A stretch of 6,100 nt of DNA, taken from the NCBI GenBank assembly GCA_030627155.1, contig DAOUSP010000077.1, positions 1 through 6,100 of the forward strand. The letters run 5' to 3'. The notes under the pieces are model-generated. The model made no database searches, was not told the DNA's origin, and was given only the letters and a program-made list of their open reading frames with translations. Source of the DNA: Candidatus Aminicenantota bacterium. Lineage in GTDB: Bacteria > Acidobacteriota > Aminicenantia > Aminicenantales > Aminicenantaceae. A program made the translations under genes and the position numbers. This document shows, piece by piece, positions 1 to 5,210 of this stretch. Within the stretch, counting starts at the first letter, position 1. The number at the start of each line of letters is the position of its first letter.

Positions 1-60
1 ATTGTTTTTTTTGGTGAAGCCATCGCAGGCCTTAGAAGACTGAAACAATGGAAGAATTAG
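1..60 (+). CDS. 3' end of an upstream gene, possibly ATP synthase subunit I (partial)
   Basis: Only the last codons of a possible gene are present. Frame 1 is open from the window edge to a TAG at 58-60 and ends in FGEAIAGLRRLKQWKN. It would overlap the atpB start by 13 nt. Frame 2 is also open, to a TGA at 41-43, and would end in LVKPSQALED just before atpB. Frame 3 closes almost at once. A small AtpI-type membrane protein often precedes atpB, so either tail could be its C-terminus, but neither is long enough to recognise. The position before atpB is the only support for the name. The real frame, and even whether the segment is coding, cannot be settled here. Confidence 0.35.
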   Translation: MVFFGEAIAGLRRLKQWKN

Positions 61-794
61 AACACAGTTTATTCATCGTCGAACTATTCAACAAAATTTT
101 TGCCAAACCAGTAGCTTTTATTCTTAATTTAATCGGCTTTCATGTGCATGACACAGAGCACCTTATCCCTGACTATATTGTAATGGTTTTGTTGGTCGCT
201 CTTTTCCTTATTATTTTCTTCGGGCTCTCTTCCAGGAATTTGAAAATAGTACCTTCTAAGCGCCAGAGTATACTTGAGCTTATTATCGAGCTTTTTGAAA
301 GCATAATAGTCGATGTCATTGGCGAAGAGGGGAAAAAATACCTTCCCCTGATTGCCACTGTTGGCCTTTTCATTCTCTCATGTAATCTTCTCGGGCTTGC
401 CCCTGGATTGATGTCTCCGACGAGCAAACTTAATGTGACTGTAGGATGTGCACTGGTTGTTTTTTCTTACTATCACTGGCAGGGTATTCGAGCTCAAGGA
501 TTATTTAAATACCTCAAGCACTTCACAGGCCCTACGATTTTATTGGCGCCGCTTCTTGTACCTATTGAAATCATCAGTCACTTTTCCCGAATAATATCGC
601 TTTCTGTCCGACTTTTTGGGAATATATTTGCGGAAGAACTGCTTATAATTATAATCTTATCCATTGTCCCGTTTGTTCTTCCGCTTCCATTCATGGCTAT
701 AGCCATCTTCACTGCTGTTATACAAGCTTTTGTCTTTGTCCTTTTAGCGTGTATATACATCGCCGGAGCTGTGGCCCATGAGGAAGAACACTAA
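48..794 (+). CDS. atpB: F0F1 ATP synthase subunit a (F0 sector)
   Basis: This is the membrane stator subunit that forms the ion half-channels next to the rotating c-ring. The protein is 248 aa, normal for the family, and strongly hydrophobic. Helices lie at about 43-61, 98-118, 127-146, 163-182, 197-215 and 217-240. The family core is clear. SVRLFGN carries R188, equivalent to the essential E. coli Arg210. E197 matches Glu219, and Q226 in VIQAFVF matches Gln252. An NLLGLAPG segment at 113-120 is typical. The tail ends in the usual acidic EEEH. The ATG at 48 has only a weak purine stretch upstream (AGAAGA), so translation may be coupled to the upstream reading frame. atpE follows after a 19-nt gap carrying its own SD. 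The closest look by eye is to deltaproteobacterial-type AtpB. Family assignment is secure; the coupling ion cannot be read from this subunit alone. Confidence 0.96.
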   Translation: MEELEHSLFIVELFNKIFAKPVAFILNLIGFHVHDTEHLIPDYIVMVLLVALFLIIFFGLSSRNLKIVPSKRQSILELIIELFESIIVDVIGEEGKKYLPLIATVGLFILSCNLLGLAPGLMSPTSKLNVTVGCALVVFSYYHWQGIRAQGLFKYLKHFTGPTILLAPLLVPIEIISHFSRIISLSVRLFGNIFAEELLIIIILSIVPFVLPLPFMAIAIFTAVIQAFVFVLLACIYIAGAVAHEEEH

Positions 795-800
795 AATTTT

Positions 801-807
801 AAGGAGG
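801..807 (+). promoter_or_regulatory. Shine-Dalgarno site of atpE
   Basis: A perfect AAGGAGG lies 3 nt before the ATG at 811 and 6 nt before the ATG at 814. The 6-nt spacing favours 814 as the main start. It also rules out the in-frame ATG at 778, which lies upstream of the SD and inside atpB. A strong SD here fits the high translation that the multi-copy c subunit needs. Confidence 0.85.
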
Positions 808-813
808 AATATG

Positions 814-1158
814 ATGACAAAAAATCTTAAGCCACTTGGCTTATTGCTCATTTTTATCGGCCTGATGAGCTCACCTTTATTAGCACAATCGCCCGCTGTC
901 GATGCCAGCAAGGCTCCTCTGTTTAAACTGTCTTTAATCATCGGCGGTTCCATCATCACAATCGCTGTGGTTGCAGGAGCTTTTTGCCAGGCAAAAGCCA
1001 TCAGCAGTGCCTGTGAAGGCATTTCCAGAAATCCAGGAGGTGCGCCTCATATCCGATTCATTCTGATTTTCGGCTTGGTTCTCATTGAAACACTGGTCAT
1101 CTATGCGCTTCTCATTACTATCATTGTTCTGATGGTTCAATGGGGTAAATACGTATAA
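814..1158 (+). CDS. atpE: F0F1 ATP synthase subunit c, with N-terminal leader and Na+-type ligand signature
   Basis: This is the proteolipid of the rotating ion-carrying ring. The start was chosen by SD spacing and gives 114 aa; the ATG at 811 would add one Met. Residues 1-24 look like a signal peptide: Lys at 3 and 6, a hydrophobic run at 8-18, and SSPLLA before Q25. The family norm is about 75-90 aa, so the mature part is ordinary in size. Helix 1 covers about 38-63, the polar loop is S71-R72-N73-P74 (usual RQP), and helix 2 covers about 80-106. The ion-binding carboxylate is E92. Q59, T93 and Y97 sit exactly where Na+-binding c subunits have Gln32, Ser66 and Tyr70 (Ilyobacter numbering; Gln-to-Glu spacing is 33 in both). 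The usual GxGxGxG of helix 1 is A54-G-A56-F-C58-Q-A60. No atpF follows. Identity is near certain; ion choice is inference. Confidence 0.95.
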   Translation: MTKNLKPLGLLLIFIGLMSSPLLAQSPAVDASKAPLFKLSLIIGGSIITIAVVAGAFCQAKAISSACEGISRNPGGAPHIRFILIFGLVLIETLVIYALLITIIVLMVQWGKYV

Positions 1159-1173
1159 TACGTGTACGCACAT

Positions 1174-1180
1174 AAGGAGG
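1174..1180 (+). promoter_or_regulatory. Shine-Dalgarno site of the yihY-like gene, pointing to an AUU start
   Basis: A perfect AAGGAGG lies 16 nt after the atpE stop. The reading frame it serves has no ATG nearby. The GTG at 1162 is upstream of this site and the next GTG (1201) is 20 nt downstream, which is too far. The codon at normal spacing (8 nt) is ATT at 1189. This site decides the start chosen for the next gene. Confidence 0.7.
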
Positions 1181-1188
1181 AAGCTCAA

Positions 1189-2088
1189 ATTTTTAAAAAA
1201 GTGTTGGTGAAGTTTCCGGTCATTGATATTATAAGAACCACATTCAAAAGGTTTATTGAAGACCGATGCGGAAATTTAGCCATTGTCATTTCATATTTTG
1301 CGGTGCTTTGTGCCGTCCCCCTCGTGGCTCTTTTTGCCTTTATCACAACAAAAATCCTTGGGAGTTCTGAGATCGCATTCCGCAGCTTAAATATTTTTTC
1401 AGAGGAATTTTTTGTTCAACTCGACCCCTATTTTTTCACAAGGATTCAGAGTCTTTCACAAAACATCACAAACCTTGGCTGGTTCGGTTTAGGAGGCTCT
1501 CTTGTCGCTGCAAGCTTCTTATTTTCCAACCTTATGTATTCCATAAACTTCATATTTAAGGCGAATTACCAAAAATCATTTTTTTACAACCGGCTTATGG
1601 AATATATCATCATGTTCGTTATTGGCATCATTCTGCTCCTTTCTCTATCTATAACTGCAATCTGGACAGCCATGCACAGGAGTATTCGGGAAAGTGCCCT
1701 TGTGGCAAATTATATAAACCCCAAGTTCGTCTCGCTTTTGAACAACTTTTTTCTTCAGTATTTATTTCCTTTCGCTCTGACGTTTCTTTTCTTTTTTGCA
1801 CTTTATAAATTTATACCTGAGGTTAAAGTCCACACAAAAGCCGCAGCTATTGCAGGACTCATCGGGTCCTTCATCTGGGAAATATTCAAAAGAGGTTTTG
1901 TTTTCTATGTGGCGCATTTTTCTGCGATTGGGATTGTGTTGTCAAAATTCTTGGCAGGCACATTGACCTCTCTTATTTTCTTTCTCCTGTGGGTTTCCCT
2001 TTCCCTCATGATTCTACTATGGGGAGCAGAGTTGGCTGCTGTTTTGAATGAAAAAATCGATGAACAAGCGTATGAAAAAACCGCCTGA
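1189..2088 (+). CDS. YihY/BrkB-family inner-membrane protein
   Basis: This is a polytopic membrane protein of the YihY/virulence factor BrkB family (UPF0761). Its biochemical function is not established; the old name ribonuclease BN is a misannotation. From the ATT at 1189 it is 299 aa, typical for the family. Hydrophobic helices lie at about 30-53, 99-123, 138-161, 186-208, 217-241 and 253-285. Family hallmarks are the FGLGGSL segment at 99-105, LYKFIPEVKV at 205-214, a WEIFKR stretch at 230-235, and the closing LLWGAELAAVLNE at 276-288. The start is unusual: the only well-spaced codon after the AAGGAGG is ATT. Alternatives are GTG 1162 (no SD, SD falls inside), GTG 1201, TTG 1204 and GTG 1207. 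The gene begins just after atpE, and its 3' end overlaps lpxD. Co-transcription with an LPS gene fits an envelope role, but that is inference. Confidence 0.88.
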   Translation: MFKKVLVKFPVIDIIRTTFKRFIEDRCGNLAIVISYFAVLCAVPLVALFAFITTKILGSSEIAFRSLNIFSEEFFVQLDPYFFTRIQSLSQNITNLGWFGLGGSLVAASFLFSNLMYSINFIFKANYQKSFFYNRLMEYIIMFVIGIILLLSLSITAIWTAMHRSIRESALVANYINPKFVSLLNNFFLQYLFPFALTFLFFFALYKFIPEVKVHTKAAAIAGLIGSFIWEIFKRGFVFYVAHFSAIGIVLSKFLAGTLTSLIFFLLWVSLSLMILLWGAELAAVLNEKIDEQAYEKTA

Positions 2089-3121
2089 GCTCCATTTGCC
2101 GCCTTTCACGCTGGCCGAGCTGGCTAAACTTTTGAACTGCCCTTTTGAAGGAGAAAGCAAAACAGAAATATCAGGAGTTTCAAGTCTGGAAGACGCCATA
2201 AAAGGGGACCTTTCGTTCTGCGCTGGCCCAAAATTCCGAAAACAATTGGAGGAAACAAGAGCGTCTGCTGTGATACTTCCGCTGGAAGAGAAATTCGATA
2301 AAATCCCTGTAATCAAATCAAAAAACCCTTATTTGACTTTTGTCAAAGCCATTGGCTTTTTCTTTAAACCATATGTTCCATTGCCAGGTATCCATCCACA
2401 GGCAGTTGTTTCACCTACCGCCAAAATAGGAAAAAATGTCTCAATAGGAGCTTTAACATATATTGGCAATGAGGTGGAAATAGGTGAGGGAAGCGTCATT
2501 TTTCCTTTGGTCTCAATTTATCCGAAAGTAAAGATAGGCCGGGAAGTCATCATCCATTCCTATGTGTCTATCCGCGAAGAAGTCCATATCGGCAACCGCG
2601 TGCTCATCCACAATGGAGCAATCATTGGCTCAGATGGCTTTGGCTATCTTCAGACAGAGGAAGGCCGCTCTATTAAAATCCCCCAGAAAGGCACTGTAAT
2701 CATCGAAGATGATGTGGAAATTGGAGCTAACACAACGATTGACCGCGCAGCATTGAGCAAAACACGCATTCAAAAAGGAGTAAAAATCGACAATTTAGTT
2801 CAGATTGCCCACAGTGTGGATATTGGAGCATACAGCATTTTAGCAGCGCAAACAGGTATAGCAGGAAGCACCAAGGTGGGTCAAAAAGTAATCATGGGAG
2901 GCCAGGTCGGAGTTACTGACCATATAACAATAGGAGATAATGTTATCATTGCTGCAAAAAGCGGAGTCACTAAAAGTGTCCCTGCCAATACGATGGTTGC
3001 AGGTGTCCCCCATCTGGAAATTACTGAGTGGCGAAAAGCATGGGCTTCTATTCCCCACCTTTATGAACTGCTTCGCGAAATCCGGAAGCTAAAAAAACGA
3101 ATCGAAGAATTAGAAAAATAA
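2048..3121 (+). CDS. lpxD: UDP-3-O-(3-hydroxyacyl)glucosamine N-acyltransferase
   Basis: LpxD performs the third step of lipid A synthesis, moving a 3-hydroxyacyl chain from acyl-ACP to the 2-amino group of UDP-3-O-acyl-glucosamine at the cytoplasmic face of the inner membrane. The 357-aa protein has the N-terminal uridine-binding domain (about 20-110, with LSFCAGPKF at 55-63). A long left-handed beta helix of hexapeptide repeats follows (about 115-320, IG-x-x-V type). The catalytic His is H255 in DNLVQIAHSVDIG, matching E. coli His239. SDGFGY lies at 195-200. A charged helix ends the protein (about 335-357), as in trimeric LpxD. Start candidates are ATG 2048, 2060 and 2072, overlapping the yihY-like gene by 41, 29 or 17 nt. 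None has an SD, so translation is probably coupled. ATG 2072 (349 aa) is closest to the usual 340 or so. The usual neighbours (bamA, fabZ, lpxA) are absent. The last 12 nt overlap the end of trxB. Confidence 0.95.
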   Translation: MKKSMNKRMKKPPELHLPPFTLAELAKLLNCPFEGESKTEISGVSSLEDAIKGDLSFCAGPKFRKQLEETRASAVILPLEEKFDKIPVIKSKNPYLTFVKAIGFFFKPYVPLPGIHPQAVVSPTAKIGKNVSIGALTYIGNEVEIGEGSVIFPLVSIYPKVKIGREVIIHSYVSIREEVHIGNRVLIHNGAIIGSDGFGYLQTEEGRSIKIPQKGTVIIEDDVEIGANTTIDRAALSKTRIQKGVKIDNLVQIAHSVDIGAYSILAAQTGIAGSTKVGQKVIMGGQVGVTDHITIGDNVIIAAKSGVTKSVPANTMVAGVPHLEITEWRKAWASIPHLYELLREIRKLKKRIEELEK

Positions 3122-4024
3122 AGAATTGGCGGAAATGGCGGCAGCTACCCCGGTCCCAACCGCAGTTGCTACCTGTTGAGGGCATGCATTTGTGGCATCT
3201 CCTGCAGCAAATATTCCGGGCTGGGAAGTCGCCATTGTCGGGCTGACTTTGATTCTGCCCTGTTCATCCAAATCCAGAAGCCCCTTTAGGAAACCTGTAT
3301 TTGGCGCCATTCCAACAGAAATAAAGACTCCGTCTAATTTTATTTCAGAAGTGGCGCCTGTCTTGATATTTTTAATCGCGAGAGATTCCACACGGCCTTC
3401 CCCAAGGATTTCTGTTGCGATGCTATCCCATATAACTTGAATTTTTTTATTGGCAAAGATTCTTTCCTGGAGTATTTTTGTAGCCCGGAAATCGTCCCGG
3501 CGGTGAATAATAATCACTTTCCGACAAAATTTCGAAAGAAAAATCGCTTCCTCCAGGGCCTGGTCTCCTCCCCCCACAACAGCTACTTCTTTATCTCTAA
3601 AAAAGGCCGCATCGCATGTTGCACAGTAAGAGACTCCCTTGCCTGTCAATCTTTCCTCGCCTTTGATCCCCAGCTTCTGATAAACAGAACCTGTTGCAAT
3701 TATAACTACTTTAGCAAGATAGTTGTCATTATTACTAACAAGACGCCAACAGTCGTTTTCTCTGCGAATCGCTCTTACTTCATCCATTTGGAACTTTGCT
3801 CCAAACTTTTCTGCCTGTTTACGAAAATCCTCCATCAACTGAAAAGGCGCTACACCATCAGGAAAGCCCGGGTAATTTTCAATCCAATCAGTAAGGAGAA
3901 TTTGCCCGCCGTGAATTCCCTTTTCAAGTACGAGCGTGTCGAGCATGGCTCTGCCTGTATAGATAGCCGCAGCCATTCCTGCAGGGCCTGCGCCAACAAT
4001 GATTACATCATATGTCTTTGTCAT
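3110..4024 (-). CDS. trxB: Thioredoxin reductase (NADPH)
   Basis: This is a low-molecular-weight flavoprotein disulfide reductase that passes electrons from NADPH through FAD and a CxxC to thioredoxin in the cytoplasm. The 304 aa are standard length. In order: the FAD Rossmann motif GAGPAG (11-16), GGQ with the adjoining IENYPG segment (39-53), and the redox pair C134-A-T-C137. The NADPH motif GGGDQALEEA (151-160) follows, then HRRDDFR (174-180), whose arginines bind the NADP 2'-phosphate, and AAGDATN (273-279) for FAD. The NADPH motifs argue against ferredoxin-linked or other cofactor-shifted relatives. One oddity: the usual RQ after GD is Q283-Q284. The ATG overlaps the trxA stop as ATGA, so the two are translationally coupled. 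The stop codon lies inside the end of convergent lpxD, with no gap for a terminator. Confidence 0.96.
   Translation of the reverse strand: MTKTYDVIIVGAGPAGMAAAIYTGRAMLDTLVLEKGIHGGQILLTDWIENYPGFPDGVAPFQLMEDFRKQAEKFGAKFQMDEVRAIRRENDCWRLVSNNDNYLAKVVIIATGSVYQKLGIKGEERLTGKGVSYCATCDAAFFRDKEVAVVGGGDQALEEAIFLSKFCRKVIIIHRRDDFRATKILQERIFANKKIQVIWDSIATEILGEGRVESLAIKNIKTGATSEIKLDGVFISVGMAPNTGFLKGLLDLDEQGRIKVSPTMATSQPGIFAAGDATNACPQQVATAVGTGVAAAISANSLFF
4021..4024 (-). promoter_or_regulatory. ATGA stop-start overlap coupling trxA to trxB
   Basis: Read on the minus strand, the trxA TGA and the trxB ATG share bases as ATGA. No strong SD lies just upstream of the trxB start. Reinitiation by ribosomes finishing trxA is the likely way the reductase is made, which would tie its amount to that of its substrate protein. 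Confidence 0.75.
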
Positions 4025-4347
4025 AGATGTTTTGACAGAATCTCAATTATTTTATCTTGCGGGAGGGCTCCAATTATTGTTTCTACCACCTCTCCCCCAT
4101 TAAAAAGAAGAAGAGTTGGAATGCTCATAACGCCGTATTTAGATGTAGTTATCATGCTTTCATCTACATTTAATTTGGCAACTTTCATCCTGTCATTGTA
4201 GGCCTTGGATAAATATTCTAATGTTGGAGTAACCATGTGGCAAGGACCGCACCATTCAGCCCAAAAATCAACAAGGACAGGAATCTCAGACTGAAGGACT
4301 TCTTCCTCAAAAGTCCCATCCGTTACTTTCAATATGTTTTCAGACAT
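4021..4347 (-). CDS. trxA: Thioredoxin
   Basis: This is a small cytoplasmic dithiol protein that reduces protein disulfides and is itself reduced by TrxB. The 108-aa product matches classical thioredoxin length. The active site is W32-C33-G34-P35-C36, with the buried acid D27 and K58 (E. coli Asp26 and Lys57) and the cis-proline P77 in SIPT. The residue after the second Cys is His rather than the common Lys. The start is the ATG at 4347 (MSENILK), 5 nt after a perfect AAGGAGG. A longer in-frame start at 4374 would lie upstream of that SD and overlap the nadK end, so it is rejected. It sits 17 nt after nadK and overlaps trxB by 4 nt, forming a complete NADPH-thioredoxin module with them. Confidence 0.96.
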   Translation of the reverse strand: MSENILKVTDGTFEEEVLQSEIPVLVDFWAEWCGPCHMVTPTLEYLSKAYNDRMKVAKLNVDESMITTSKYGVMSIPTLLLFNGGEVVETIIGALPQDKIIEILSKHL

Positions 4348-4352
4348 TGCAA

Positions 4353-4359
4353 CCTCCTT
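4353..4359 (-). promoter_or_regulatory. Shine-Dalgarno site of trxA, next to an A9 run
   Basis: On the minus strand a perfect AAGGAGG lies 5 nt before the trxA ATG and fixes that start. It merges with a run of nine A (4358-4366) that includes the last bases of the nadK stop codon. Such runs can be hotspots for polymerase slippage, but here it lies between genes and would change spacing only. Confidence 0.85.
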
Positions 4360-4364
4360 TTTTT

Positions 4365-5210
4365 TTACCCCCAACCAAGTTTTTCCTTTAACAGGTCAAA
4401 GTAATTTCTTTTTGGCGATGAGATTAAATGGAGCTTATAATCACAGCAACGTATGTCCACTACATCGTTTTCTGCGACCAGTTCCCCTCGCTGTCCATCA
4501 ATTGTCAGATAGGCATCTCTGTCAGCATTTAGCAGCTTGACCTGGATCCTGGATTCTGAGGACACTACCATCGGCCGAAACGAAAGAGTATGCGGGCAAA
4601 TTGGCGAGATGACAAAAGCTGGGATATGAGGATAGATGATAGGCCCTCCTGCAGATAAGGAATAAGCTGTAGAGCCGGTGGGGGTTGAAACAATAAGGCC
4701 ATCTGCCCTTGTGGCAGCTATTTCTTTGCCATCTATCCAGATGCCACACTGAATCATCCGCGATAAAGCTCCTTTGTTTACTACTACATCGTTTAAGCTA
4801 TAATAAACCTTTCTTTTTGTAGATGCTTGAAGCATCTGCCTGGGACTTATGATTTCTTCGTTCCCTCCTAAAAAAGCATCCAAAGTCAGGAACATCTCTT
4901 CAAGGGGAACTTCTGTAAGAAAGCCGAGACTACCCAGGTTAACACCTAAAACAGGGACATTTTCCTGGGCTGCTAAATAAGCAATACTCAGCAGTGTCCC
5001 ATCTCCTCCAAGAACAATAACTAAATCCACTTGAGCAGGAATGTTTTTTCGTGGAATGCCTCCCTTTATATTGAGTTTCTGGGCAGCGATATCTTCTAAT
5101 ACGCATGCAATCCCCTTTGTATCAAAATAACTGATAAGCTCTTTTAAGACCTTTTGAATCTCTGGTGCGTGGGGTTTTATAACGATGCCAACACGTTCAA
5201 TCTTTTTCAT
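4365..5210 (-). CDS. nadK: NAD kinase
   Basis: This is an ATP-dependent (or polyphosphate-dependent) NAD kinase that makes NADP+, the cytoplasmic source of the NADPH used by TrxB. The 281 aa are slightly short of the usual 285-300 but complete. The nucleotide-binding GGDGT is at 68-72, with the catalytic Asp at D70. GVNLGSLGFLTE is at 89-100. The NE/D motif appears as N140-D141 in SLNDVVVNKG. The conserved glycine-rich block from G171 to about I191 contains STPTGSTAYS. T237-I-D-G-Q near the C-terminus is also typical. The ATG at 5210 has AAGGAGG at good distance (9 nt) and overlaps the tlyA end by 14 nt. The tlyA-nadK neighbourhood is common in bacteria; the thioredoxin genes downstream make a functional chain here. 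Confidence 0.95.
   Translation of the reverse strand: MKKIERVGIVIKPHAPEIQKVLKELISYFDTKGIACVLEDIAAQKLNIKGGIPRKNIPAQVDLVIVLGGDGTLLSIAYLAAQENVPVLGVNLGSLGFLTEVPLEEMFLTLDAFLGGNEEIISPRQMLQASTKRKVYYSLNDVVVNKGALSRMIQCGIWIDGKEIAATRADGLIVSTPTGSTAYSLSAGGPIIYPHIPAFVISPICPHTLSFRPMVVSSESRIQVKLLNADRDAYLTIDGQRGELVAENDVVDIRCCDYKLHLISSPKRNYFDLLKEKLGWG

Noticed and set aside
778..813. Longer start for atpE at ATG 778
   Set aside because: It lies inside atpB and upstream of the perfect SD at 801-807, and it adds a very basic stretch not seen in c subunits.
48..1158. N-ATPase operon (Na+-type c subunit encoded with atpQ/atpR)
   Set aside because: The N-ATPase order continues atpB-atpE-atpF-atpA-atpG. Here atpE is followed by an unrelated membrane protein gene, and subunit a looks like the deltaproteobacterial F-type, so the name is not supported.
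1189..2088. Ribonuclease BN label for the YihY/BrkB protein
   Set aside because: The family was misnamed. RNase BN activity belongs to the unrelated elaC/rbn product, and this is a multi-helix membrane protein without nuclease motifs.
3122..3200. Possible terminator hairpin past lpxD
   Set aside because: The GC-rich stretch here is trxB coding sequence. It contains a direct repeat of GCTACC rather than a good inverted repeat, and no T-run follows.
3437..4201. Long open frame (254 codons) on the plus strand
   Set aside because: It lies wholly antisense to trxB and trxA, both of which have complete motifs. Its product is Ser/Cys/Ile-rich with no domain pattern, and it has no SD. It is a shadow of the real genes.
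4348..4374. Nine-residue longer start for thioredoxin (MGVKKKEVA)
   Set aside because: Those codons are the trxA SD and the overlapping end of nadK. The ATG at 4347 is ideally placed after AAGGAGG and gives the standard 108-aa protein.
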